Source: Prevotella sp. (GTDB taxonomy: Bacteria > Bacteroidota > Bacteroidia > Bacteroidales > Bacteroidaceae). From it: DNA of 64,000 bases. Shown here piece by piece: positions 1-8,584 of the stretch; position 1 is the stretch's first letter; each line of letters opens with the position of its first letter. The notes beneath the pieces were generated by a model, which saw only the letters and a list, made by a program, of their open reading frames with translations, did no database searches and had not been told where the DNA came from. The stretch is taken from NCBI GenBank assembly GCA_024682415.1, contig JAIKZG010000032.1, forward strand, positions 117,507 to 181,506, given 5' to 3'. The translations under genes were made by a program, and so were the position numbers.

Positions 1-1481
1 CTATTTTCGATAAGAACGCATTGCGCTCTGCAAAGGTTTTGACACGCGGTCTTCCAGCATCTCCAGGTGCTGCATGCGGTCAGGTTGTATTCTTTGCCGA
101 CGACGCAGCAAAATGGCACGCAGCAGGTCATGAGGTAGTAATGGTTCGTATTGAGACTTCTCCTGAAGACTTGGCAGGTATGTCAGCAGCTGAAGGTATC
201 CTCACAGCACGTGGCGGTATGACTTCACACGCAGCTGTTGTTGCCCGTGGTATGGGTAAGTGCTGTGTTTCAGGCGCAGGCGCAATCAATGTAGATTATA
301 AGAATCGCGTAGTAGAAATCGACGGCACCGTAATCAAGGAAGGTGACTACATTTCTATTAACGGTAGCACAGGTGAGGTTTACCTCGGCGAAGTTAAGAC
401 TAAGCCAGCTGAGGTAACAGGCGATTTCGCTGACCTCATGAGCCTTTGCGACAAATATACAAAGCTCGTAGTTCGCACAAATGCTGATACTCCTCACGAC
501 GCTGAGGTAGCACGCAATTTCGGTGCTGTGGGTATCGGTCTTTGCCGTACAGAGCACATGTTCTTCGAGGCTGACAAGATTAAGGCTATGCGTGAGATGA
601 TTCTTGCTAAAGACAAGGAAGGACGCGAGAAGGCTTTGGCTAAGTTGTTGCCATATCAGAAGAAAGACTTCTACGGAATTCTCAAGGCTATGGACGGTCA
701 CCCAGTAAACATCCGTCTGCTCGACCCACCATTGCATGAGTTCGTACCTCACGATTTGAAGGGTCAGGAAGAAATGGCTAACGAGATGGGCGTAAGCGTT
801 AAGGAAATTCAGGATCGCGTAAACTCTTTGAGCGAGCACAACCCAATGCTTGGTCATCGTGGTTGCCGTCTTGGAAACACATATCCTGAGATTACAGCTA
901 TGCAGACTCGTGCAATCCTCGGTGCCGCTATCGACTTGAAGAAGGAAGGTCACGATCCACATCCAGAGATCATGGTTCCACTTATCGGTATCGTAAATGA
1001 GTTTGACGCTCAGGAGAAGGTTATCCGTGAGACAGCTGCACAGTTGTTTAAGGAAGAAGGCATGGAATTGGAATTCAAGGTTGGTACAATGATTGAGATT
1101 CCACGTGCTGCCCTCACAGCCGACCTCATCGCTAAGAACGCTGAGTACTTCAGCTTCGGTACTAATGACCTCACACAGATGACATTCGGCTATAGCCGTG
1201 ATGATATCGCAAGCTTTTTGCCTGTATACTTGGATAAGAAGATCTTGTCAGTAGACCCATTCCAGGTACTCGACCAGAATGGTGTAGGTCAGCTCATCAA
1301 GATGGCTGTAGAGAAAGGTCGTGCTACACGCCCAACATTGAAGTGCGGTATCTGTGGTGAACATGGTGGTGAACCAAGCTCAGTTAAGTTCTGCCATCGC
1401 GTAGGTCTTAACTACGTAAGTTGCTCACCATTCCGTGTACCAATCGCACGTCTTGCTGCCGCCCAGGCGGCAGTTGAATAA
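1..1481 (+). CDS. ppdK: pyruvate, phosphate dikinase (C-terminal part, 5' truncated by window)
   Basis: The gene enters from the left edge; the reading frame begins at base 3, so the start is outside the window. The enzyme interconverts pyruvate + ATP + Pi and PEP + AMP + PPi in the cytoplasm. Visible parts are the swivelling phosphohistidine domain, with [16 protein letters not shown] carrying the catalytic His, followed by the PEP/pyruvate-binding TIM barrel. The barrel contains [38 protein letters not shown] and the C-terminal [10 protein letters not shown] with the catalytic Cys. About 490 residues are present of the family's roughly 900. The domain order distinguishes it from PTS enzyme I and PEP synthase. 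A strong hairpin follows the stop. Confidence 0.96.
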   Translation, partial: IFDKNALRSAKVLTRGLPASPGAACGQVVFFADDAAKWHAAGHEVVMVRIETSPEDLAGMSAAEGILTARGGMTSHAAVVARGMGKCCVSGAGAINVDYKNRVVEIDGTVIKEGDYISINGSTGEVYLGEVKTKPAEVTGDFADLMSLCDKYTKLVVRTNADTPHDAEVARNFGAVGIGLCRTEHMFFEADKIKAMREMILAKDKEGREKALAKLLPYQKKDFYGILKAMDGHPVNIRLLDPPLHEFVPHDLKGQEEMANEMGVSVKEIQDRVNSLSEHNPMLGHRGCRLGNTYPEITAMQTRAILGAAIDLKKEGHDPHPEIMVPLIGIVNEFDAQEKVIRETAAQLFKEEGMELEFKVGTMIEIPRAALTADLIAKNAEYFSFGTNDLTQMTFGYSRDDIASFLPVYLDKKILSVDPFQVLDQNGVGQLIKMAVEKGRATRPTLKCGICGEHGGEPSSVKFCHRVGLNYVSCSPFRVPIARLAAAQAAVE

Positions 1482-1518
1482 TTTTACTCATTCGAAGTAA
1501 TTTACACTCTAATAATTT

Positions 1519-1562
1519 AATTGGGCGGAAATGCTGATATACAAAGGCATTTCCGCCTAATT
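1519..1562 (+). terminator. intrinsic terminator-like hairpin after ppdK
   Basis: Arms 1519-1534 and 1547-1562 form a 16-bp stem with one G-U pair and a 12-nt loop. The hairpin sits 38 bases after the stop codon. The downstream T run is poor, so some read-through is possible. Confidence 0.75.
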
Positions 1563-1651
1563 GCGTCTTAAAGGAATTGTACGTTTGGCAACGCTTACCT
1601 ATGCCAAATGTGTACGCAACATTAGACAATATGACAACAAGTTTTATTTTT

Positions 1652-1681
1652 ACATTAGACAACATTAGACAACATTAGACA
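1652..1681 (+). repeat. three tandem copies of a 10-bp unit
   Basis: The unit ACATTAGACA occurs three times head to tail. A related, diverged copy lies at about 1619-1628. No gene is visible in 1563-1725, and the function is unknown. Confidence 0.7.
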
Positions 1682-1720
1682 TTGCAATTATGACAAGTTT
1701 AAGAATAGCCTGCGTAGGAT

Positions 1721-1964
1721 ATTCGTAACTTTAAATAAGATTACTTCATCTCTGCATCAAAAAAAGAATAAAACCTTTTTATGCTACATTCGATTTTTCG
1801 TAACTTTAGCTTCGCTGAAATTACAGCGTCTCGGAAAAGCTCAAATAAATTTGGCTTTTCTCAATTTTTCGTAACTTTAGCTTCGCTGAAGTTACTTACA
1901 CTCAGGAATGAAAATGAAAAACGAGTTTTTCATTTTGCATTCCATTCGTTTTTTCGTAACTTTG
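1721..1964 (+). repeat. series of four duplicated promoter cassettes upstream of topB
   Basis: Four -7-like boxes occur at 1726-1733, 1801-1808, 1872-1879 and 1957-1964, spaced 75, 71 and 85 bases apart. The first three read TAACTTTA; only the last reads TAACTTTG. The third and fourth cassettes have a dyad upstream of the box. The fourth dyad is perfect, with arms 1911-1922 and 1925-1936. The sequence GTAACTTTAGCTTCGCTGAA is repeated exactly in copies two and three. No coding gene is credible here. Confidence 0.7.
1935..1964 (+). promoter_or_regulatory. topB promoter
   Basis: TTG at 1935-1937 and TAACTTTG at 1957-1964 are 19 bases apart, matching the Bacteroidota -33/-7 pattern. The right arm of the dyad 1911-1936 runs into the TTG, so a protein bound to the dyad could affect initiation (inference). 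Confidence 0.75.
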
Positions 1965-1995
1965 TGCTTCAAAATATTAGAAACACATAGAAAAA

Positions 1996-3789
1996 ATGAT
2001 TGTTTGCATAGCAGAGAAACCAAGCGTAGCCAAAGATATAGCTCGCGTGCTGGGCGCAAATAGCGACAGACACGGATACATGGAAGGAAACGGATATCAA
2101 GTGACGTGGACTTACGGTCATCTGTGTACGCTGAAAGAACCTAACGACTATACAGAAAACTGGAAGCACTGGTCGCTTTCAGCTCTGCCTATGATACCGC
2201 CACGCTTCGGCATAAAACTGATAAATGATGACGGAATAAAAAGACAGTTTGCCGTGGTGGAACAGCTTATGCAAAAGGCTGACAGTATTATCAACTGCGG
2301 TGATGCCGGTCAGGAGGGTGAGCTTATTCAGCGATGGGTGATGCAAAAGGCAGGAGCAAAATGCCCGGTAAAGCGTCTGTGGATTTCTTCTCTTACGGAA
2401 GACGCGATAAGACAGGGTTTCAATGATTTGAAAGACCAAAAGGAATATCAGCCTCTGTATTTCGCCGGACTATCGCGCGCTATCGGTGACTGGCTACTCG
2501 GCATGAATGCTACCCGACTATATACATTAAAATATGGACAAAACAGGCAGGTGCTTTCCATTGGACGCGTGCAGACCCCTACTCTCGCCCTCATTGTAAA
2601 CAGACAGAAGGAGATAGACAATTTTAAGCCTGAAGCTTATTGGGTGCTCGCCACGAAATACAGAGAAACGGTGTTTACGGCGACAAAAGGTAAATACACG
2701 AGTAAGGAGGAAGGCGAGGCTGCTTTCGCCATAATAGAAGGCAAGCCATTCATGGTGGAAAGCGTGCAGAAAAAGAAAGGCACGGAATTTCCTCCAAGGC
2801 TTTTCGACCTTACTTCCCTACAGGTGGAATGCAACAAGAAATTCAGCTATTCAGCGGAAACTACGCTCAACATTATTCAAAGCCTATATGAGAAGAAGCT
2901 CACAACTTATCCTCGTGTAGACACGCAATTTTTGAGCGATGATATTTACGAGACATGTGCTGCGAGAATCAACGGTCTAAAGGGTTACGAAAGTCTGAAA
3001 CAACCTTTAGCTGGCAAGAAACTGATAAAAAGCAAGCGCGTATTCGACTCATCAAAGGTGACAGACCACCATGCCATAATTCCTACTGGCGTGGCAGCAA
3101 GCGGCATAACGGATATGGAGAGGAATGTTTACGACATGATTGTAAAGAGATTCTTTGCCGTGTTCTATCCCGACTGCAAATTCTCTACCACTACAGTAAT
3201 GGGAAAGGTAGACGAGATAGAGTTTAAAGCCACAGGTAAGGAAATTCTCGACCCGGGATGGCGTGCTATATACGGAACGGAAGCACCTACAGAAGCTGAC
3301 GAAAAAACGCTCCCTACATTCACAAAGGGTGAAAGCGGAAGCCATGAGCCTACGCTGACCGAGAAATGGACCACTCCACCGAAGTATTACACAGAGGCTA
3401 CTCTGCTAAGAGCAATGGAAACGGCAGGAAAATTTGTGGAGGACGAAGAGCTGAGAGCGGCATTGAAAGAAAACGGAATAGGTCGCCCTTCTTCACGCGC
3501 CAACATTATCGAGACTCTTTTCAAGCGTCACTATATTCAGCGACAGCGCAAAAATCTTATCGCCACACAGACAGGCATTGAGTTGATAGACCTCATACAC
3601 GAGGAACTGCTGAAAAGCTGCGAGCTTACCGGTATATGGGAAAAGAAGCTACGCGACATTGAGCATAAGAAATACGACGCGTCTACATTTATCAATGAGC
3701 TGAAAGAGCAAATCACTCAGATAGTGAACACCGTATTGCGCGACCCTTCTAACAGGCGGATAAATATCACTACAACGAATAAGAAATAA
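1996..3789 (+). CDS. topB: DNA topoisomerase III (type IA)
   Basis: 597 residues. Type IA topoisomerases cut one strand through a 5'-phosphotyrosine and decatenate DNA. The N-terminal Toprim domain shows MIVCIAEKPSVAKDIA and the acidic motif DAGQEGEL at about 103-110. The catalytic tyrosine is Y305 in LTTYPRVDT. Further family motifs are SIGRVQTPTLALIV, DHHAIIPTG and GIGRPSSRANIIETL. The protein ends soon after the core and carries no C-terminal zinc ribbons, so this is a compact TopB. ATG at 1996 directly precedes the conserved start and lies 31 bases downstream of the promoter box. A terminator follows. Confidence 0.95.
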   Translation: MIVCIAEKPSVAKDIARVLGANSDRHGYMEGNGYQVTWTYGHLCTLKEPNDYTENWKHWSLSALPMIPPRFGIKLINDDGIKRQFAVVEQLMQKADSIINCGDAGQEGELIQRWVMQKAGAKCPVKRLWISSLTEDAIRQGFNDLKDQKEYQPLYFAGLSRAIGDWLLGMNATRLYTLKYGQNRQVLSIGRVQTPTLALIVNRQKEIDNFKPEAYWVLATKYRETVFTATKGKYTSKEEGEAAFAIIEGKPFMVESVQKKKGTEFPPRLFDLTSLQVECNKKFSYSAETTLNIIQSLYEKKLTTYPRVDTQFLSDDIYETCAARINGLKGYESLKQPLAGKKLIKSKRVFDSSKVTDHHAIIPTGVAASGITDMERNVYDMIVKRFFAVFYPDCKFSTTTVMGKVDEIEFKATGKEILDPGWRAIYGTEAPTEADEKTLPTFTKGESGSHEPTLTEKWTTPPKYYTEATLLRAMETAGKFVEDEELRAALKENGIGRPSSRANIIETLFKRHYIQRQRKNLIATQTGIELIDLIHEELLKSCELTGIWEKKLRDIEHKKYDASTFINELKEQITQIVNTVLRDPSNRRINITTTNKK

Positions 3790-3798
3790 GATAGAAAA

Positions 3799-3830
3799 GT
3801 AAAAGGCTGGTTTCTCAACCAACCTTTTAC
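3799..3830 (+). terminator. topB terminator
   Basis: Arms 3799-3812 and 3817-3830 form a 14-bp stem with one mismatch and a 4-nt loop, followed by TTTCTTTAT. This is a clear intrinsic terminator. Confidence 0.85.
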
Positions 3831-4021
3831 TTTCTTTATACAAAAAACATTATGAATATATCATTTATCACTTATATGGTAATCGTCCTATAGAAACTAT
3901 AAAACTTATCTCTTTTTACATTTGCAAAGATACTGCATTATGCAATGCCATGCAATACCTAAAAATGGGTATTTATGTTTATCATTATAATTAGGTAGGC
4001 AAATAAGAAACTTATAGGCAT

Positions 4022-4082
4022 AAAAAAAGGAGTACCGCTGTACTCCCAATCTGTTAACCTTAAATCTAATACTATGAAAAAC
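4022..4082 (-). ncRNA. probable free-standing small RNA of about 60 nt
   Basis: On the minus strand a good promoter (4089-4119) is followed after about 40 bases by a perfect 7-bp hairpin (arms 4040-4046 and 4029-4035) and a run of seven T. No open reading frame of note lies on the transcribed strand. The next gene in that direction is the convergent topB, so this is not a leader. Read on the plus strand, 4074-4112 encodes only a 12-codon peptide and has no promoter. I do not recognise an Rfam family. Start and end are inferred from promoter and terminator, not measured. Confidence 0.6.
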
Positions 4083-4088
4083 ACATTG

Positions 4089-4119
4089 CAAAGATACAAT
4101 CTTATATCTTAAATTGCAA
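4089..4119 (-). promoter_or_regulatory. promoter of the 4022-4082 small RNA
   Basis: Minus-strand -7 box TATCTTTG occupies 4089-4096 and TTG occupies 4117-4119, 20 bases apart. The predicted start is near 4082. The rest of 3831-4188 shows no gene. Confidence 0.7.
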
Positions 4120-4188
4120 CAGATAATGCAAAAAAACAATGTAATTTAATTCATTTTTACCAGATTTTATATTTTATAACAATTTAAG

Positions 4189-4950
4189 TTATATTTCCAA
4201 CTTCAGTCCATCGTAAGCAAAACGTATATCATGAGGTAATCTTTCATTGGCTGCGTCGTGCAGTCCGATATAATGAGTAAGATGAGTGAGATAGGTGCGT
4301 TTCGCGCCTACCTTGCGAGCGAAATCTATAGCTTCGTTTACAAGTATGTGAGAATGATGAGGTTTCTCCCATCTAAGCGCGTTCACCACAAGAGTTTCCA
4401 CGCCTTCAAGAGATTGCAGCAGCCTTTCATCGTAGCTTTTCATGTCTGTGATGTAAGCAAACTTTCCGAAACGAAAACCGAGAATAGGAAGTTTGTCGTG
4501 CATCACCCTCAACGGCAACACATCAACATCGCCAATACGGAACTTTTCGTATGCCTTTATTTCGTTCAGATGCAGTTGTGGCACTCCGGGATATAGATTT
4601 TCGCCGAAGCAATAAGGCATTGTTTGCTTTAAACCTTGGATGGTGTCTTGCTGAGTATATACTTCTATATCGCCAAACATACAATAAGGGCGCAAATCGT
4701 CAATACCGCCCACATGATCGTAATGTATGTGGGTAACGAGTACGCCATCAAGCCGTTTAAACGGCAACGGCATAAGTTGCTGACGGATATCAGGACCACA
4801 GTCTATAAGAATGCGCGTAGCGTCAGTCTCAAGCAGCCCTACGCAACGCATGCGCTTATCGTGAGCATCACTGCTCCTGCATACTTCGCAGCTGCATCCC
4901 AAAACAGGCACTCCGTTGGATGTGCCTGTACCTAAGAAGGTGAAAGTCAT
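4189..4950 (-). CDS. MBL-fold metallo-hydrolase, PhnP-like
   Basis: 253 residues with a metallo-beta-lactamase fold. The metal motif is H74-x-H76-x-D78-H79 (THIHYDHVGG), preceded by FLGTGTSNGVPVLGC near the N-terminus and a Cys cluster C19/C21/C24. This N-terminal pattern is usual in the PhnP/phosphoribosyl cyclic phosphodiesterase branch, which hydrolyses cyclic phosphodiesters. The exact substrate here cannot be read from sequence. The likely metal is Zn or Mn, and the protein is cytoplasmic with no signal peptide. It starts 4 bases after the stop of murB, so the two genes are probably one transcript. Confidence 0.85.
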   Translation of the reverse strand: MTFTFLGTGTSNGVPVLGCSCEVCRSSDAHDKRMRCVGLLETDATRILIDCGPDIRQQLMPLPFKRLDGVLVTHIHYDHVGGIDDLRPYCMFGDIEVYTQQDTIQGLKQTMPYCFGENLYPGVPQLHLNEIKAYEKFRIGDVDVLPLRVMHDKLPILGFRFGKFAYITDMKSYDERLLQSLEGVETLVVNALRWEKPHHSHILVNEAIDFARKVGAKRTYLTHLTHYIGLHDAANERLPHDIRFAYDGLKLEI

Positions 4951-4954
4951 TTCG

Positions 4955-5989
4955 TTATTTTATGTTTACTTCAGGATATATGTCTATGCCGAATTTTTCT
5001 TTTACGTCGTGTTGGATAGTACGGCATAGCGTCACTATCTCCTCGCCTGTCGCCCCACCCTTGTTTACTAATATGAGAGCCTGCTTTTCGTAGACTCCTG
5101 CACGGCCAAGAGTTTTGCCTTTCCATCCACATTTTTCTATCATCCATCCAGCTGGAATTTTCTCATGCTCGGCATCGATGAAATAATGAGGCATATTAGG
5201 ATAAGCTTCTGCCAACTGCTGATATTTTTCACGGCTCACGATAGGGTTCATAAAGAAACTTCCCGCATTGCCTTCCACCGATGGTTCTGGCAATTTATTT
5301 CTGCGAATGCTGATTATCGTTTCTCTTAGCTGTTTAGCTGTAGGAATTTCTATTCCACGCTCCTGAAGTGCTGCACGGATATTGCCGTAATCAAGATTAG
5401 GAGTGAAACGACGTGAAAGCTTATAAGTGACATAGGTGACGAAAAACTTGTCGCGCCACTCATTCTTGAATTTGCTCTGACGATAGCTGTAGCCGCAATC
5501 AGAATTAGAAAAATTCACCTGTCTGCCAGTAGACAACTCTATAGCCTGCACATTGTGAATATAATCCTTTGCCTCCGCGCCATAAGCACCAATATTCTGA
5601 ATTGCGCTTGCGCCTACTTCGCCTGGAATATACGACAGGTTTTCTAGTCCATGCCAGCCATTGCTTGTGCAATAGTCTACTATTTCATCCCAATTTTCAC
5701 CTGAGCCGACACTTATAAAGACATCATCGCCATGAGAATAAACATTTCTTCCCATAATGGCAGAATGAAGCACCACGCCATGATAATCGCCCGTGAGGAG
5801 CAAATCGCTGCCTCCGCCAAGCAAAAGCACCGGTTGTTTTCTGTCGTCTTCCCCACGCAAAGACATTGCAGAAGGCTCAAAAAACTTGCTCACTTCTTCC
5901 TGTGACTCAAATTCCACAAATCTGTCGCAGTTTACATCTATTCCGAAAGTATTATGACGAAGCAAATTATAATTCCGAATATCTTTCAT
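4955..5989 (-). CDS. murB: UDP-N-acetylenolpyruvoylglucosamine reductase (MurB)
   Basis: 344 residues from ATG at 5989. The enzyme makes UDP-MurNAc, the second committed step of peptidoglycan synthesis, using FAD and NADPH. Visible are the FAD-binding LLLGGGSDLLL (about 56-66), IPGEVGASAIQNIGAYGAE (about 121-139), the arginine of SYRQSKFK (R170), the proton-donor serine S244 in EGNAGSFFMNP, and the C-terminal glutamate in YPEVNIK. An in-frame ATG at 6070 would add 27 residues that look non-coding and overlap the upstream gene, so it was rejected. Length fits type I MurB. Confidence 0.95.
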   Translation of the reverse strand: MKDIRNYNLLRHNTFGIDVNCDRFVEFESQEEVSKFFEPSAMSLRGEDDRKQPVLLLGGGSDLLLTGDYHGVVLHSAIMGRNVYSHGDDVFISVGSGENWDEIVDYCTSNGWHGLENLSYIPGEVGASAIQNIGAYGAEAKDYIHNVQAIELSTGRQVNFSNSDCGYSYRQSKFKNEWRDKFFVTYVTYKLSRRFTPNLDYGNIRAALQERGIEIPTAKQLRETIISIRRNKLPEPSVEGNAGSFFMNPIVSREKYQQLAEAYPNMPHYFIDAEHEKIPAGWMIEKCGWKGKTLGRAGVYEKQALILVNKGGATGEEIVTLCRTIQHDVKEKFGIDIYPEVNIK

Positions 5990-6042
5990 TGTCTTACTAC
6001 CTATTATATAATATGTATTAATTATAAGATAAAATGAAGGAG

Positions 6043-6891
6043 CTACATACTCAACTTCATGAGCATCCACTTGCCATTTCGGCGACGGAATGTGAGTTCA
6101 GTTTCCAAACCATTGGCAATGCCGCGAATCACAAATATCTTCTGATTGCTCTCCGTGTATTTCTGTCCATAAATGATATTGTAAATCATTCCTCCAGGCA
6201 ATTGCGGAGCGAATGAAGACCATTGCTCAGGAGCAAGCACACCACTCATCGTGCTGAAATCATCATCAGGATCGGGGCCTGTGAAGTTAAGTGGATTATT
6301 TATATGGCGCATCTGAAATGCCGTATCGGTAGCAAAAGAACGATAAAAATTGAGGAATGATGAATTCATGTTCTGATAAATGCCGTTCACATTTATGGAA
6401 GTCATCATCCACTGTCCGTTTATGCGCTTGAAGAAATACTGGCGCACCTTTTTCTTATGCAGATATATCTTCTCTATGATAACATTGTCTATCGAGGTGT
6501 CTTTTACCAAATTCATCTGGCGCTGGTTATCGAAAATCAAAGTGTAAAAATCCTGATGCATAAAGAAATGCTCTGTCTTCCAATTTGCGACCGTAAGTTT
6601 CTCTACACTTTTGCCATGATATACAGGCAAAGGAAACTGAATTCTGCTTCTCTGCAACTTCTTGTTCGCGGCGAAATTAAAGATAAAATCATCAAACAAT
6701 TCATCGGCAGCCTTTGGCATTGGTGTGTCAGAGATTATATCTTCCAAAGTATCGCTCGACGCTGTATCCACAATCAAGCTATCAGACGATATTGTATCAG
6801 ATGCCGGCTTTTTATCAGTACAGCTGGATGTGGAAAAACTTGTAGTGGCAAAAATTATTATAGCCACAATAAAAAAGAGAATTTTACGCAT
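6043..6891 (-). CDS. DUF4348-type lipoprotein
   Basis: 282 residues. A hydrophobic signal (about 5-20) ends in a lipobox-like STSSC with the Cys near residue 24, indicating a lipoprotein. A Ser/Thr/Asp-rich linker to about residue 60 follows, then a folded domain. The stretch FDDFIFNFAANKKLQRSRIQF, the later WxxEHFFMHQDFYTL and the C-terminal ELTFRRRNGKWMLMKL are what I associate with DUF4348, a Bacteroidota family of unknown function. It lies upstream of murB on the same strand with a 53-base gap. The family assignment is from memory of its pattern. Confidence 0.75.
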   Translation of the reverse strand: MRKILFFIVAIIIFATTSFSTSSCTDKKPASDTISSDSLIVDTASSDTLEDIISDTPMPKAADELFDDFIFNFAANKKLQRSRIQFPLPVYHGKSVEKLTVANWKTEHFFMHQDFYTLIFDNQRQMNLVKDTSIDNVIIEKIYLHKKKVRQYFFKRINGQWMMTSINVNGIYQNMNSSFLNFYRSFATDTAFQMRHINNPLNFTGPDPDDDFSTMSGVLAPEQWSSFAPQLPGGMIYNIIYGQKYTESNQKIFVIRGIANGLETELTFRRRNGKWMLMKLSM

Positions 6892-6943
6892 AACTTATCT
6901 CGAATTGAGATTTTTAAAGATAGATATTGTCTAAAATTTGATG

Positions 6944-6951
6944 CAAAAATA
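6944..6951 (-). promoter_or_regulatory. -7 box for the DUF4348 gene
   Basis: Minus-strand TATTTTTG lies 53 bases before the ATG at 6891. A TTG at 6976-6978 is 24 bases away, longer than usual, so this is a weaker call. Confidence 0.45.
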
Positions 6952-7046
6952 CAACTTTCTTTCGATATGAGCGGCGCAAAGTGGTAATTTTATTCTTACA
7001 CTAAAGAAAATCAAGTGAGAGGATACGTTATTCCTCCTTTTTTTAC

Positions 7047-7054
7047 TACCTTTG
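7047..7054 (+). promoter_or_regulatory. -7 box for pheS
   Basis: TACCTTTG lies 24 bases before the pheS ATG. No convincing TTG is seen at the expected distance. Confidence 0.55.
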
Positions 7055-7078
7055 CATGGTATTTTTTGATATTAGAAT

Positions 7079-8116
7079 ATGATAACAGACAAGATAGATG
7101 AACTTCTTAAAGAAGTGAGCGCACTCTCTGCGAAAAACGCAGAAGAAGTGGAGCAACTACGACTGAAATATCTGAGCAAAAAGGGCGAAATTAACGCTCT
7201 TATGGCAGATTTCCGTAATGTTGCAGCCGATGATAAGAAGACCGTCGGCATGAAAATCAATGAGTTGAAGCAACTCGCTATCAGCAAAATCAACGAATTG
7301 AAAGAGCAGACTTCCACAAACGAGACAGAAGGCGAAAAGCTCGACCTCACACGTACTCCTTATCCTATCCAGCTTGGCACACGTCATCCTCTCACTATTG
7401 TAAAGAATGAGATTGTCGATATATTCCAGCGCATGGGATTCAACCTCGCCATCGGTCCTGAGATCGACGACGACTTGCACGTGTTCACAAAGCTGAACTT
7501 CGCTGCCGACCATCCAGCTCGTGATATGCAGGATACTTTCTTCGTAGAGACAAATCCTAACGATGTGACAAAGAACATTCTTCTGCGTTCTCACACATCT
7601 AACGACCAAACCCACTATCTGTCTACCCACCAGCCACCTATCCGCGTGCTCACCCCAGGACGCGTTTACCGCAACGAGGCAATTTCGGCACGCGCTCACT
7701 GCTTCTTCCATCAGGTAGAAGGTATATATGTGGACAAGAATGTGAGCTTCACAGACTTGAAGCAGGTGTTGCTGACATTCGCGCGCGAAATGTTCGGCCC
7801 AGAGACTCAGATTCGTCTTCGCCCAAGTTATTTCCCATTCACAGAGCCAAGCGCCGAGATGGATATCTCATGTAACATATGCGGTGGAAAGGGCTGTGGA
7901 TTCTGCAAACACACAGGATGGGTGGAAATCCTCGGCTGCGGAATGATTGATCCTAACGTGCTTGAAGCATGCGGCATTGACAGCAAGGAATACACAGGCT
8001 ACGCATTCGGTATGGGCGTGGAGCGTATCACAAACTTGAAATATCGTGTGTCAGACCTTCGTCTGTTTAGCGAAAACGACGTAAGATTCCTCAACGAATT
8101 TAAGACAGCATACTAA
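7079..8116 (+). CDS. pheS: phenylalanine--tRNA ligase alpha subunit
   Basis: 345 residues. The catalytic subunit of the (alpha-beta)2 class II synthetase charging tRNA-Phe. An N-terminal coiled coil (about 1-80, tRNA binding) is followed by the class II core: HPLTIVKNEIVDIFQRMGF, motif 2 around LRSHTSNDQTHYL and RVYRNEAISARAHCFFHQ, EPSAEMDISC, and motif 3 GFGMGVERITNLKY-like (AFGMGVERI). A Cys pair CNICGGKGCGFC is inserted near residue 265. pheT is not adjacent in this window, which is common in Bacteroidota. A strong terminator follows, so the gene appears monocistronic. Confidence 0.97.
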   Translation: MITDKIDELLKEVSALSAKNAEEVEQLRLKYLSKKGEINALMADFRNVAADDKKTVGMKINELKQLAISKINELKEQTSTNETEGEKLDLTRTPYPIQLGTRHPLTIVKNEIVDIFQRMGFNLAIGPEIDDDLHVFTKLNFAADHPARDMQDTFFVETNPNDVTKNILLRSHTSNDQTHYLSTHQPPIRVLTPGRVYRNEAISARAHCFFHQVEGIYVDKNVSFTDLKQVLLTFAREMFGPETQIRLRPSYFPFTEPSAEMDISCNICGGKGCGFCKHTGWVEILGCGMIDPNVLEACGIDSKEYTGYAFGMGVERITNLKYRVSDLRLFSENDVRFLNEFKTAY

Positions 8117-8157
8117 ACCATATATAACAAGTAAAATTAGTTTGCTTTACATATTAT

Positions 8158-8198
8158 AATAGGCAATGCGCTATCTTTCGTGCATTGCCTATTATTTT
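8158..8198 (+). terminator. pheS terminator
   Basis: Arms 8158-8169 and 8182-8193 form a perfect 12-bp stem, followed by ATTTTTTAT. Confidence 0.9.
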
Positions 8199-8245
8199 TT
8201 ATCTGGAGAATTTGGAAAATAATAAAGATTTCTGAAGAAATTATT

Positions 8246-8275
8246 TTGCGCATTCAAAAAAAAGTTTTATCTTTG
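8246..8275 (+). promoter_or_regulatory. promoter of the tRNA pair
   Basis: TTG at 8246-8248 and TATCTTTG at 8268-8275 are 19 bases apart. The box lies 39 bases before the first tRNA. Confidence 0.8.
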
Positions 8276-8314
8276 CAATCGCAAATTCAGAGCAAGGATG
8301 CCTTGTAAGCGAAT

Positions 8315-8387
8315 GCCGATATGGCTCAGTTGGTAGAGCAATTCATTCGTAATGAATAGGTCCCCGGTTCGAGTCCGGGTATCGGCT
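8315..8387 (+). tRNA. tRNA-Thr (anticodon CGT)
   Basis: The 7-bp acceptor stem pairs 8315-8321 with 8380-8386, and the discriminator base is T. The D-loop contains GCTCAGTTGGTAGAGC, the anticodon loop TTCGTAA has CGT at 8348-8350, and the T-loop is GGTTCGAGTCC. CCA is not encoded. It reads ACG threonine codons. Confidence 0.95.
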
Positions 8388-8403
8388 CTTTTTATTTTCA
8401 TTC

Positions 8404-8476
8404 GCGGTAATAGCTCAGTTGGTAGAGCATTGGCTTCCCAAGCCGAAGGTCACGAGTTCGAGCCTCGCTTACCGCT
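8404..8476 (+). tRNA. tRNA-Gly (anticodon CCC)
   Basis: The acceptor stem pairs 8404-8410 with 8469-8475. The anticodon loop TTCCCAA has CCC at 8437-8439, and the T-loop contains GTTCGAGCC. It is separated from tRNA-Thr by 16 bases, so the two are likely cotranscribed. CCA is not encoded. Confidence 0.95.
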
Positions 8477-8532
8477 CTTCCACAAATTAAAAGTTTTCCC
8501 TTATTTTTTATTTTCCACTATTTTATTCGCTT

Positions 8533-8579
8533 ATCAAAAAAGCGTTTGTGTTTTTCGTACTTGTTGCATTTCGCAAACG
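8533..8579 (-). terminator. tamB terminator
   Basis: On the minus strand CGTTTG (8579-8574) pairs with CAAACG (8548-8543), followed by CTTTTTTG. The stem is short and the loop long, but it sits directly after the gene. Confidence 0.5.
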
Positions 8580-8584
8580 TGTAC

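Noticed and set aside
4955..6070. Longer MurB start at 6070
   Set aside because: The 27 extra residues have no MurB similarity and overlap the upstream gene's end. ATG at 5989 gives the conserved N-terminus.
7008..7046. Hairpin GAGGA...TCCTC with T run between the DUF4348 gene and pheS
   Set aside because: The stem is only 5 bp with an 8-nt loop. It has no gene to terminate on the plus strand, because the DUF4348 gene runs the other way.
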